Source: Prillingera fragicola (lineage: Eukaryota > Basidiomycota > Tremellomycetes > Trichosporonales > Trichosporonaceae). Taken from it: a DNA stretch of 64,000 nucleotides. The notes under the pieces were generated by a model. It was not told the DNA's origin, searched no databases, and saw only the letters and a program-made list of their open reading frames with translations. A program made the position numbers and the translations under genes. The stretch covers positions 1,922,001 through 1,986,000 of the forward strand of contig BEDY01000001.1 in the NCBI GenBank assembly GCA_002335605.1. The letters run 5' to 3'. Positions 10,788 through 21,768 of this stretch are shown here, piece by piece. Numbering within the stretch: the stretch's first letter is position 1; every line of letters begins with the position of its first letter.

Positions 10788-12402
10788 GGTGCGATGTGTG
10801 CTCCAAGCTGCAGAGGGAGTGTTGGCCGTGCGAAGAAGGGAGGAGTTGCAGAGCGAACGGTGGACGGTGGGGTGATGAGCAAAGTGTTTGTTTTGAATGC
10901 AGTCGAGGTGAAGAAGGGATGAAGAAGAAGAAGGGATGGACGGATAGATGGACCTGGTCGCGTTTGGGAATTGCACAAACTATCCTGGGACGGCGAGATT
11001 GTGGAATGCAGGGATGGATGAACAAGGTTCGTCATCAATCTCTTGTCAACATCCAGCTCTGACTCGTACTCTGCTGCATTGCTGCGTTGCTGCGGTCTAC
11101 TGCAACTTTTGGTCGCACACACTATGCACACCCCTGCGACACTCGCAATCCACAGCCGAGGACGAGGTTTGCTTCATGACGCTGCAAACATGAGCACTTG
11201 CAAGTCGGCTTGGACAGGAAGGGGGGCTGTAACCGCTCAGGCCCATGTGACGTGTATGCTATGTACGCCATCCAACGCCGCCTGAGCGCATGAGCCGCAT
11301 CGGACACATGGAACAATTGTTCGGCTGACAGTATTTTGCCCTCTGGGCCTCTGCCCTGCACAGCATGGTTCCTGGCCCACCCTTCTGGATGGCGTTCCAG
11401 CAATCACTCAACAACACCAAGCAGCATCCTCATCCCCCCAGGTACATCATGGACCTGGTACCAGTTGTAATGTTTCCAGAATGCGAACATTCTCTCCGCG
11501 TCACGTAGAGTAGTATCTCCAGAGCTCTTGAAACACCGACTCCATGACCACCATGACAACCGGCACAATTACTTGCCAGGCGGTGTACGCGCGGTGTCCG
11601 GCCGACGGCCTTTGCGACAGGCTGCTAGCTGCTGGAGCCACCTTGACTACGGCTAAACACGACACCCTGGCTTGACGTTGCGCACAACGCATAGGCCGCG
11701 TCTAGCGCGCAATCTAGCGGCGAACCACGAGCGGCGAACCACGCGTCCACGGACGCGTGTTGAAGAGACATGCCATGGGCTCATGAACCGCGAAACTCTT
11801 CACCTTCTACAGCAAATGACCCACCATTGTGTAGGATGCAAGCCAGCACGCCAGCAGCCCCGACTTGTCACTGCACCACCATTCACGACCACTCGCACAC
11901 CGCGATTGCTGCTCAGCGCTCACGCGACCGCGCGACCTCACTACGCTTCAACGCTTCTACCAGGAACACGGCCCAATGCTCGGCGCCATCCTGAGACCTG
12001 AGGGGAGCACTGGAAACTGGAAATTAATGCACATCGGTTATCTTCGATCCTCATCGCCCCGTGCAGACAGTGTACAGCATATTGGCAGAGGCGTTGTGGC
12101 TCGTGCTCTCTTTCGCAGTGGCCCAGTGCTGCAGCATTCAGCTACGCCGCCGGTAGGACGTTGCCATAGCGCTACAGCCGTCAAGTCAGAGATCAACAAT
12201 CAGCGAGTGGGTTGTACAAGAATACACAGGATAGCATGTAACAACAGTTCAGCAGTGCACGTGAGGCTGACCACGTGGATAGGACCCGTCGAGCTCCCTC
12301 CACCATAATACTCCCGCGTCTCGACATTTCGAGATCAGCCGAGCTCACCAAACCACCAGCTCCACTCCCACTCCACTCCCTCCACGACTCGACGACGACG
12401 CA
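10788..12402. other. Intergenic; contains MCB-like palindrome and CACGTG pair
   Basis: No gene is supported over 1.6 kb. Features seen: a direct repeat GCGGCGAACCACG (twice, about 11718-11743), running into an 18-nt palindrome ACGCGTCC-AC-GGACGCGT at 11741-11758, and two CACGTG sites (12258-12263 and 12272-12277) about 130 nt upstream of the small gene at 12403. Confidence 0.5.
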
Positions 12403-12606
12403 ATGACACCAGCCCCCCAACCGCGCAAGGGCCCGAACCCGCTCCTCATGCTGGGCCTCTTTGCCGCGGCCTCGTGCACCTTTTTGATCGTGGGCGAGAA
12501 ACGCCGGAACGACCCCCGCCACTCGCGCAAGGACTTTCCCAACCCCCTCTTGCCGCCTTTGCATGCTGAAAAGGTCGAGTTGCCGACGCGGAATGCTGTC
12601 GAGTAG
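12403..12606 (+). CDS. Very small single-pass membrane protein, function unknown
   Basis: This is an intronless 67-aa reading frame starting in a good context (CGCAATGAC). It has a Pro/Lys-rich start, a membrane helix at residues 13-28 (LLMLGLFAAASCTFLIVG), then a strongly charged EKRRNDPRHSRKDFPN and a Pro/Leu tail. This is the layout of small inner-membrane respiratory-chain accessory or assembly proteins, but I do not recognise a family. Codon use resembles the neighbouring genes, and two CACGTG sites lie about 130 nt upstream. Its short length leaves real doubt. Confidence 0.6.
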   Translation: MTPAPQPRKGPNPLLMLGLFAAASCTFLIVGEKRRNDPRHSRKDFPNPLLPPLHAEKVELPTRNAVE

Positions 12607-12966
12607 TGTGTTATTGTGTGCTTGGATAATGGGAGCGAGGTGGGGTGCATAGGCAAGGAGGAGAGCTGCGCTGCGACATTGCGAGCGAGTTCTTCACGAT
12701 GTGGACGGTCGACAGACTGGTGAGTAGTGTCGAGCTGGGGGTCGTTGGTCAGAGCTGACAGCACAGTTTGACAAAGTTGTACAACACAGCATATGCATAT
12801 TTGGCTTGGTGCAGCTCGGCGGAGCATGGTCGCACTCTGTTTGCGTCACCGTCATCGGGCTTCTCTGTTGGCTACCGTACTAACTCGCCCACACCCACTC
12901 ATCTCACAACTAATGTCTAATGCATACATGTCACAGTTATTATACAGCATTATGGGTTGCGGTACC
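12607..12966. other. Intergenic, convergent 3' flanks
   Basis: These are the 3' flanks of the 67-aa gene (+) and the alternative oxidase (-). I see no feature. Confidence 0.5.
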
Positions 12967-14608
12967 CTAAATCTTCTTCTCATTGTTCTCCTTTGCCTCC
13001 TCGACGGGCTGCTCTGTCTCTAGCGCCTCGGTCCCTTGTGCCTTTGGCTGGCCAAACATTTTAATCTGCGACTGGCGCGCAAACTCTGCGCTCTCTTCCC
13101 GCGTGAACCCAAACTTTGTTCCACGCAGCTCGGGACTAGCCTCGGCGAGGGCAAAGGGGTTGAAGTCCTTCTTCTGGTCGAGGTTGGCCAGCGAGTGGTT
13201 GACAAAGCGGTGCGTGGCCTCGTCGGCGCGCACGGCCTTGATGACGTCGAGCAGCGAGGCGTCTTCCGGCATGCGCCAGTAGTCGATGGCAATCTGCGGG
13301 GCGGGCTTGTCGTTCCATTCGGGGATGAGGCCCTTTTCCATATCGTCAATGCAGTGGGTGTACGTGCGCACGGCTTCTTCCTCTAGCGCACCGACAAAGC
13401 GGTGGGCGAGCTTGGGAGAGAGGAGGTAGGTGAGGAAGAAGGCATTGTAAAACACACCCTGGGCACCGAGGACGAGCGCCCGGGTGATGATGGAGGGTTG
13501 CGCGACGGTCAGGAATGTGAGCAGGTGCATGCGCTCGTTCTCGGCCTCCTCGAGCAGGGTGTGGATCCACCCGCCGTCACGGCGGAGAAGACGAAGCGAG
13601 CGCAGGTGGCGGAGCGTGCCACCTACCATGCCGGGAACACCGGCAATCGACTCGAGCAGGAGGATACGCAGGAGCCACTGCTTGTCGGTGAGAATGTCAC
13701 CGTTCTTGCGCAGCTCCTCAACTGGGACTGGCTTCTGCGCCAGTACCTCTGGCGGAATCTCCTTGGCAACGTAGCCGGTTGCGAGGTCAAAGCAGCGTCT
13801 GGGTTATCAGCAAAAGTCCCAACAAAATTGGCGGAACTCACCGGAGGAGCTTGACCACGCCGTGTGCGAGCTTGTCACCGACAGTCACGGGCTCCCGGCC
13901 CACAACCTCGATGGTGTTGAGCTCGGCCTCGGTATAGATGGGGTTCATCATGGTCCACTGACCGCTGCTCTGCAGTTCAGTGATAGGGTTGGCCACGTCG
14001 CCAGAGCGATCTGAACAAGGCGTCAGCTCAACCGTACGTCGTGGGCACTGTGCGAGTGAAGCAGTTCACATGCTCACACGAGCTCACACTCGCATGCTAA
14101 TCAACTCACCATTGTAGTGGGTTCCCTCGACGCCGACACTAGTGGTGCTGACTTCCTTGTCCTGGTCGGCAGCCTCCTCTGCTTTGCGTACAGACTCCTT
14201 GAGCGCGGTGCTCATCGGGTCTGCACGCGCCGCAGTGGTGTGGAACTCTGCGTGGGTTGAGACGCCGTCGTCGTGGTGCACGGCAGCGCGGAGGTCAGCG
14301 GTACTGGCGCCGCCGATTCTGTGGGTGGGCAGGTGACGCCGTTCACGGGGGCGGACCTCGCGACCGAGAGGCTTGGCCGTGTCGCTCTCGGGTACGGCAA
14401 AGCCGGCCATGAGCTTGGCGTGCGACTCGCCAGTGGCAAGGGCAGCGGCGCCGGCGTCAGTGTCGTGGCGCTTGGACTGGAGGCGCGACTCGTTGGCGAG
14501 CGAAGACATGCGGCGTGTCATGGCAAGACAGCCGAGGGTGGTTGGAGTTGTAGTCGCGAGGCGGGCGAGTATGGGCATGCCGCGGGCGCGAGCGATGTTG
14601 AGCGACAT
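12967..14608 (-). CDS. AOX1: Mitochondrial alternative oxidase
   Basis: The model is complement(join(12967..13798, 13842..14010, 14110..14608)), 499 aa. It oxidises ubiquinol and reduces O2 to water, bypassing complexes III and IV, on the matrix side of the inner mitochondrial membrane. The di-iron four-helix bundle is complete: Glu in LLLESIAGVPGM, EEAENERMH, Glu in GALEEEAVRTY, and DEATHRFVNH near the C-terminus. Hydrophobic helices LTFLTVAQPSIITRALVLGA and FFLTYLL are the membrane-associated part. The N-terminus (SLNIARARGMPILARL) is a typical matrix presequence. About 150 residues of Ser/Ala/His-rich sequence precede the core, longer than in many homologues. The first intron is 99 nt and the second 43 nt. 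The exon 2-3 join restores VVKLLRRCFDLATGY. Confidence 0.96.
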
Positions 14609-16395
14609 TGCGCGTAGAGTATAGGTGTGGTTGGTTTGCTGTAGCAGTAGTGGTGGATGTGGTGGTGGTAGAGTAGTTTGGGGACTGGCTGGCTGGGAAA
14701 GGTGTCTTGGTGTGTCAACATTTATACCTTGGCGGCATCAATGACGGCAGGGTCGGTGGATAACAGATCATAACACATTGCAATCAGATTGGTGATACCC
14801 CTGCCGCAACATGCGCAACACCGGTACGCGACATCTTCCGTTGCTGTGGAATGCCCCATGTCCTGCTTACTTGCTTCGTAACTCTGTAGCATGCGTAGAA
14901 GCAGGGCGAGTCAGAGAGGCGAGTGCTCCCGAACTCGGTACGAATCTGCTGCAGGCAGACTGACGTACAGTCGTCATTATTTTGGCCCGAGTCGGTCACC
15001 ATGTGTCAGGGTCTACCGTGGCCAGGGACGGGCAGGATAAGCATGTGTGGTGGCGAGTCACTGCTGTTGCATCGCCTAGCTCTCTCTCTTGGTCGTAAGA
15101 TACTAACGCCGTTATCCCCATGACATTTCACTATGCATTCCCGTGCGCTACACCTGTCTCTTCAAACAAACAACACCTGGCCACAACCTCGGCTAACTAG
15201 ATCCAGCAAAAGTTGTAAGCGCAGATGCCATCGTTACTACACCCAGACTCGAATTCGCACCACTCGGGACGAGTCGCATCCAAGGCCTACCGAATCCCTC
15301 CGCATTACTGACTGATCATGGAATAACTAAACCGCCAAATACACCTCTCCTAATTTGGCATTCTCATCGGTCCGAATGCAACCGACCGAGTGTCACCGCA
15401 AGTTTAGACACCGAGCATGCAACCTGTAGCTTGCACTTGGCCAGTGGACGTGACGGTTACAAACCTGTTCGGAAATTTGGTTGGACGGATGGGTTGCCAC
15501 AGCCGCCGGCCCGAGGCAGGCATGCCATATTCCAGTTGGCCGCTCTGTTACCCCGTTCGTAGAGTGTACGCGTGCCGAGTCAGTGTGGCGGCGTTGTTGT
15601 CGTTGTCGTCGTGAAACTCACCCGTGCGGGAATACGGGTGCTGCATCGAACTCGCTCGTGTGTGCTTGCTAGCTTGAACGCATCTCGTACCCATCTGCCA
15701 GATGTCCCCACGTTCCATTAACCGAGTCCGTGGGTTGAGACTCGTAGAGGTAAGCGCAACAGATCGCGCTTGGTTGTATCTGTGCACTTTATTACACACA
15801 TTGCGCAATGCTTTCCCTGTCCCCAAGTCTTTGAGGAATGCTCCCAATGTACCGAACGGGGATGTTGGAACGTGTCCTGGCCATGGGTCGACGCCTTGCC
15901 GCCGCCACTGACAACCTGTTCCCCCAGACTGCCATGTCCCGGTAGAAGGTCGTCACGTGGGATTACATAACCCAACCACCCTCCCTCGCGTTTCAGGAAC
16001 GGAGGTCAACGTTGTTTGACTGACAACGCGAGCCTCAAGGCTGGCAATCTCTTCCTGGCCACAGTAGTTGGCTTGCATAGGAGAAACCATGGACTCTGCG
16101 AAGCAGCCTTGCAAGGAGCGACCACGACACTTGCTTACCAATGGAATGCGCCTGGCCGAGCTTGATGCTGGGCAGAAGGGGGATGGGCTGTGACTGCGCA
16201 AGGAGAGGGCAAAATGCAGTGCCCGCGGTCGCCCAGTTGGTGCCAAGCCATCTCGTCATACAAACTCTCCTCGGCGTGCAGTAGTCGGATCTAGCCACTT
16301 CATCGCCTCTCCGCCTCCATTCCTCTCTCACTTTTGCATCTTTCTTATTCTCTTTCTTTTACACCCTCTAGCTACTGTCACTGTATCCCTACAAC
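14609..16395. other. Intergenic between AOX and the GPI-type protein (divergent)
   Basis: This is a shared upstream region of about 1.8 kb. I found no coding signal, tRNA or repeat. A single CACGTG lies near 15954. The 100 nt before 16396 are pyrimidine-rich (TCTTTCTTATTCTCTTTC type), typical of a strong core promoter or leader. Confidence 0.45.
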
Positions 16396-17374
16396 ATGCG
16401 TTCCACCACTGCTCTCACCCTCGCTGCCACTGCCTCGTCTGCCCTTGCGTGAGTCCCTCACTACACCATCAGTCCAGTGCTAACCCCACAGTCTCTCGAG
16501 GTACGCCGCCCACCCACATCTCCAGATCCATACTAACACTACAGCGGCTGCACGATGGGCGTCGGTGGCCTCGCCCTCAACACCCAGTGTCTGCAGATCA
16601 CCAAGCTCCTGCCCATTGCCAGCGGGTCTGGCTCGGTCATTGACGGCCTGAACGGCTACATGGAGAGTCTGTGTGCCGACTCTACGCCCGTGTGCACCAA
16701 CGAGACCCTCACCAAGGCCCAGCAGACTGTCACAGAGTCGTGCTCTGATGCGGGCGACGCCTCGATTGCCGCCGTCCTCATGAGCGTGCTCCAAAACTAT
16801 GAAGAGGTCCGCACTGCTGCGTGCTCCAAGAACACGACGTGAGTGTGCTGCGCCGCAGGCACATTGCAGCGCCCAACAAACTGACTGAGCAGCACCAACG
16901 CCTTTTGTGTTACCGAGACGCTCCAGACGGTCCAGAACTCGAGTGGTACCGACATTACCCTGTCGTTCGCTACCCAGGTGCTCACTGGCGACAGCAGCGC
17001 CATGGAGTCGCTGAGCAACGCCTTTGGCGTGGGCGACCTCTGCAACGGCTGTGTCTCGACCATCTACGGCCAGGCCCTCAAGGCCAACTCGACTCTCGGT
17101 GACTCGACCGTCGGCCAGGCCGTCAAGGACAAGTGCGGCGCAGACTTTGGCAGTGAGTACGCCCCGTCATAGTAGTCACTGACAACCAGCCACCGCCGCC
17201 CAGGGCGTGTCTCTTCCCTCGGCCGGCAACGCCTCTACCACCGGCACGGGCGGTGCGGCCTCGACCTCGGGCTCGTCGGGCAGCGGCGCCGCGTCGCGCT
17301 GGAGCGTCTCGTCCGTGCTCGTCGCGGGCGCTAGCGTCGGCAGCGTCATTGCTGGTGCCGCCCTTGTTCTCTAA
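16396..17374 (+). CDS. Secreted Cys-rich GPI-anchored-type protein
   Basis: The model is join(16396..16448, 16492..16500, 16545..16838, 16893..17152, 17190..17374), 266 aa. It has a signal peptide (RSTTALTLAATASSALA) and a Cys-containing ectodomain with motifs such as LCADSTPVC, DLCNGCVSTI and VKDKCGADF. A Ser/Gly/Thr-rich linker follows (GNASTTGTGGAASTSGSSGS), ending in a hydrophobic tail (VAGASVGSVIAGAALVL) as in GPI-anchored proteins. The second exon is only 9 nt and lies right after the signal-peptide exon. Skipping it would keep the frame and remove Leu-Ser-Ser. The paired-Cys ectodomain is of the type common in basidiomycete surface proteins of unknown function (possibly the DUF7729 group). 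I cannot assign a role. The probable site is plasma membrane or cell wall. Confidence 0.88.
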
Positions 17375-17638
17375 GCCTTGCCTATCTGAGCAGCAGTGTT
17401 GAGTGTTGAGTGTCGAGTGCATGAAAACATGAAAATATCTTCAGACTTGTATACATGCCCCTTGTTTTATGCACAATGTCTATGTACACGGCCGTCAACA
17501 ACACTAGCACGCGGCCAAAGATCGGCAGCATCGCCGGACCTTTTGGAAGGCGGACGTCATGTCGCTCATTTTGACTTTGTTGCTTAAAATTCCCACCCCA
17601 TTCTCATTGTCTCCACAACACACACAACACAACGCACA

Positions 17639-18045
17639 ATGCAACGCTCCCTCCGCGCCCTGGCCCAGACGACCGCACGCCGCGCCGCGGGCCGCCCACT
17701 GGCCGCACCGCCCTCTGGCCGCCCCGTGCCGCCAAAGCAGCCCATGGGGCCTGAGACTGACCGGTCAAAGACCATTGTCGACTCTTTCCGCTGTACGTCC
17801 CTCGAGTCCCCGCTTCTTCAATGAAGCAGCTAGCGATGCGATGCAGAGCTAACCCCGCAGCCCTGTCGCCGAACCAGCGCATCCTCCTCGGCCTGGCCTT
17901 CGGCGCCGTCGGCGTCGCCGGCCTGGCATGGGATCGCACCCTCGAGGAGGCCGACGGCACGCTCGCCAAGCTCGAGGGCGAGGAGGTCGCCGAGGGGAAG
18001 AAGCCGTGGGTCAACGTCCAGGTCGTTTCGAGGGATAAGAGCTAG
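17639..18045 (+). CDS. Small mitochondrial-type membrane protein
   Basis: The model is join(17639..17792, 17861..18045), 112 aa. The N-terminus MQRSLRALAQTTARRAAGRP is Arg/Ala/Leu-rich with no acidic residue, the hallmark of a mitochondrial presequence. A single hydrophobic helix follows (RILLGLAFGAVGVAGLAW), then an acidic helix (EEADGTLAKLEGEEVAEG) and a short basic tail. The 68-nt intron has a GTACGT donor and a CTAAC branch site. Joining gives SFRSLSPNQRILLGLAFG. The layout fits a small inner-membrane subunit or assembly factor, but I recognise no family. It lies 264 nt downstream of the GPI-type gene on the same strand. Confidence 0.75.
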
Positions 18046-18764
18046 GGCGGTTGCCGGCGATGGCTGTGACGGCGGTGACGGCGAGTTTGCTGGTGCGATG
18101 GCGGTGAAGCGATGAGCCGAGACGATGAGGACCGAGCATTGACTCCAGAGTATGCAGACATGGACATTGCAGAGACACTCACAAGCACCCAACGAGCTGA
18201 CACGCTAAAGCGCCGAACACTGACTAAGCTGAGAGTAACCACGGTGACCATGCTGTACCTAGGCGTGACAATTCTCCACAGTTGTTCATTTATCGCACGC
18301 GTCTAGGCCCATTCCTCACCTTTCGCGCCGGCACGTCGTTCGGCAGGCCAGTCCCCGGTGCCGGACTGGACGCGGTCTCTGCCCTCACTTACCGAGGGGT
18401 GACTCGTCACCAGCTGGCACCTCGGGCACACGCACACGTTGGCCTGAGCGCCCAAGCCCTCGCCGCGCGTGGGTGCGACACATGCATAGACACGTACCGC
18501 CGGGCATCAGAGCTGTATAGACGCGATACGAAAGGTTCAAAGAGGTTGAAGAATGGGTGGAAAAAAGTAGAAAAAAAACTAGGACTGTATGTAGATAAGA
18601 CTGCGCAAAGACAAAACCACGACATGCTCTCCCGCCGCTCGCCTCGGCTCGCCGCTCGCCTCGCCGCCATTTGCAGTGCCAGAGCCACTCCACTCCGCTC
18701 GCTTGCCTGGCCACGCCTGATTATTTGATCACATGTTACAACGGCACTGGTGTTCCCGCGGCGT
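18046..18764. other. Intergenic, convergent 3' flanks
   Basis: These are the 3' flanks of the small mitochondrial-type protein (+) and RAS1 (-). Open frames on both strands at 18282-18728 have no domain and are not called. Confidence 0.45.
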
Positions 18765-20167
18765 CTAGAGCACGACGCAGCCGCCGCAGCAGCCCGAGCT
18801 GACCTCCTCCTTGTCCTTGTCGGGCACGCGGCCGCCGACGCCTCCAGTGGCGGGTCGGTTGGTCGCCGGGATTGCCTGCGCGGGGCCAGTCTCCTGCTGC
18901 GGGGGGTTAGCCTGGGCACGGCCAAGAGAAGCAGGGGAGACTTACGCGCTGGTACCTCCTGATCGCACGGACGACGGCAACGAATGCGTCGTCGACGTTG
19001 ACACGCTGCTTGGCAGACGTCTCGATGCACTGAGCGCCAAAGCGCTTGGCAAGGTCGCGACCCTCTGTGGTTTGATCAGCACTTGCGCCCTCTACGGCAT
19101 CGCTAACGCATCGCTAGCCCATCGCGCACGCACCGTGGACCTGCACCTGACGCTCGTATTCCAGGTCGCACTTGTTGGCGACGACGACGACGGGGAAGTA
19201 GTCCTTGTCCTTGACCTGGGCGTGTCAGTGTCATGTGGGCAGCAGGGAGCTGCTGCGGCTCGCTTGGCACTTACACGAAGAATCTGCTGGTGGAATGTCG
19301 AGACCTCTTCAAACGAGCTACGCGAAGTGATCGAGTAGACGAGCAGGAATCCCTCGCCTGTCCGCATGTACTGCTCCCTCATGGCGCCATACTCCTCCTG
19401 GCCGGCCGTGTCGAGCACATCCAGCAGCGCGACCTCCTCGTCGATTATGCACTGCTTCCGGTACGAGTCCTCTGGGGCAGATGTCAGCACAGAGCTCGAG
19501 AGTCAGAAGAGAATGCAAACGCACCGATAGTGGGATCATACCTGGGTGGCGTGGTTAGCACGGATCTCACAGGGCGGGGGAAGCACAAGACTCTGCTTTG
19601 CGCAAATGCTCACTCGTCAACGAACTGGGACACGGTCAGCAACGATGCACACGACTAGGCAGCAACTCACATGCGACTGGATAAACTGGATGGTCAAGGC
19701 CGACTTGCCCACACCTGTTAAAATGTCAGCTATGGTGCCTAGAGGTGTGCAGCTAGCAAGACGGATGGACGAGGGAGAGGCGGCCCAAGCGCCGGCGCAG
19801 GGCAGGGCAAGCCATGCGGCGTGGCGACGCCGCCGCTTGCTTCCCACATTGCAACGTAACGCAACACGCCAGCGTCGCCAGCGGCAAGCGAGCCATGCAG
19901 CATCGCATGCACACCAATGCCCATGGGCAAGGTGCTGCCGATGCAAAGAGGTGGCCTAAATTTGCGCATCGTTGCCGCGGATCGGGCCACCACCCGCCGG
20001 TGGCTCTCCGGCTCGTTCCCGGAAGGAGCAGATGCCATCTTTCGTCCAAGAGCCCGTGAACACGCACCACCACCGCCGACAACGACGAGCCTGTACTCTC
20101 GGAGAAACTGAGCCTGGGGGATGTTAGAGGGTGCAACAGATTGGCGTGGTGTACGTACCCTAGACAT
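18765..20167 (-). CDS. RAS1: Ras-family small GTPase Ras1
   Basis: The model is complement(join(18765..18896, 18946..19064, 19134..19215, 19275..19471, 19525..19541, 19614..19624, 19671..19714, 20068..20113, 20159..20167)), 218 aa, nine exons. It is a membrane-bound molecular switch for morphogenesis, mating and stress. Motifs: P-loop GGGGVGKS at residues 16-23, effector loop EYDPTIEDS at 37-45, switch [22 protein letters not shown], base-binding NKCDL and ETSAK. The C-terminus [11 protein letters not shown] is a CAAX box with upstream palmitoylation cysteines. The final Leu predicts geranylgeranylation rather than farnesylation (inference). Two internal exons are only 11 and 17 nt and together encode the effector loop. 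The first coding exon is 9 nt. A 353-nt intron splits the P-loop codon for Gly, against 45-72 nt for the others. An Erf2-like DHHC enzyme that could palmitoylate Ras is encoded at 38.7-40.6 kb. Confidence 0.96.
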
Positions 20168-21768
20168 GACCTGGACAAGTGTTGAAAAGAGTGGTTGGAT
20201 GGAAGGTTTAAACTGCTGTAGGGTGTGTTTTGTTTAGCCCGAGTGGGAAGGTGAGGGAGTGGTCCGGGATGGGATGGGTGAAAGTGTCCGATTGGAATGG
20301 CGACGAAAGGGGATGGGGAGCGGTGCGGTGTCTATAGTGTTGATGTCGCTGTAGCTGCGATAGACTGTGATTGTTGATGTCTAGGGAACGATGTAGTGAA
20401 AGTGGGTAGTTTGCTGACAACTGGCAAGGCACTCTTCTGCAGCACTACAGAGACCAAGAACAGCAGCAGTAGTAGAGTAAAAATGCTTCCGCTGCTCCCC
20501 TGGTTCTCTCTCCCACCCACCCAAACTGGTCTCTTCAGGGTTTTGGTCTGTTTCCTGCAATCCTGCGACATGCTGCTCTCTCTCTTCTGCATACCATACC
20601 TGCTGCTGGTGCTGCTGCTACACTGGCTACTCAGGGTGCACTGCTGCTGCATTACTACCCTGTAGTTTCTGACACATGCTCTCGCGCCAGCCTGCTACTT
20701 GCCTCTCTCTGCTCCTCGTTCCATGACACTCTCTCCTCGCTAACCGCCCACTACGCTCGCCGACGCCGACGCTCCCTCCGACACATGCACCCCGGCACTC
20801 TCGCCGACATGCCTCCGCGAACCCAATACCGCATGGGTGGCACAAAAGTTCAAAAGTGGCGCAAAGCGGGCTCTCTCCCGCAGCCACCCGCCGTACCCTT
20901 CACCCACTGACCATAACGCTCACGACTCCTCGTACACTCGCCACCACCGTGACAGCCACCCCGCACCGTTTTGGGCTGGAGCAATCTCGGCGGACAGGGA
21001 CAATGCAACCCTTGGTATGGGCGATTCTTTATCAGTATCCTTAACAGGACTCTGCAGAGACCGTCATTAGGTGGTGGTAGCTTGACAGTTCGCATCCCCA
21101 TACCCAACTGCTGCTACTTTGTTAAAAAGACCACGAGCCGGATGGCGCGGATTCACATAGCAATAGCTTTGATTTGATCCTAAGGCGTCTCGGGGCCCCG
21201 TGAGCCTCACCCTGCTAGACCGCCAGCGCCAAAGCTCATTGGACTGCAGAGTTGAGGATAACTGTTGCGTCGGCGTGGGGATGACCCATGCACTGTCGCA
21301 GGTCGCTGGATCTCTGGCAGGAAAGGGTTTGCGGCGCGAGTGGCGGCGCCGTCGGAGGGCTTGGTTTGAGAGTTGTCATGACCCTCGTCAACGTCATCGG
21401 CGCTGTCTGATGGTTGAGGGTTGATGCGCTGATGCTCAAGTTTCAGCAGTCCTTGTGTGTCTCTCCGTTTAGGGTGCAGGCATTCTTGGCTCAACACTGA
21501 CACAAACTGTTGAATACACTGAGACGCTGCGGTGCGTGAAATATCGTGGCCAGTTGAAGTGGCCGTCGAGTAATGGGCGAACTGGCGCTACGAAGGGTTG
21601 GCTATGGGTTATGCTTGCCAGCTTGCAACCAAAGCCAAAGCGGCCTGATCCCGGGCTGGTCCTGCTGACGGTTGATGCATTTATTGTCCCCCAGTCAAGC
21701 GTTCTGATATTGTCCAAAGCTCACGCTCCCACTGCCACCCCTTCAACAGCCCCATGCAAGCGCGCCAG
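20168..21768. other. Intergenic upstream of RAS1
   Basis: This is the RAS1 promoter side (1.6 kb), with pyrimidine-rich patches near 20480-20620 and 20690-20770. No gene is supported. Confidence 0.45.

Noticed and set aside
15230..15260. CGAATTCG-containing stretch resembling a tRNA T-arm
   Set aside because: The surrounding bases do not form T, anticodon or acceptor stems on either strand.
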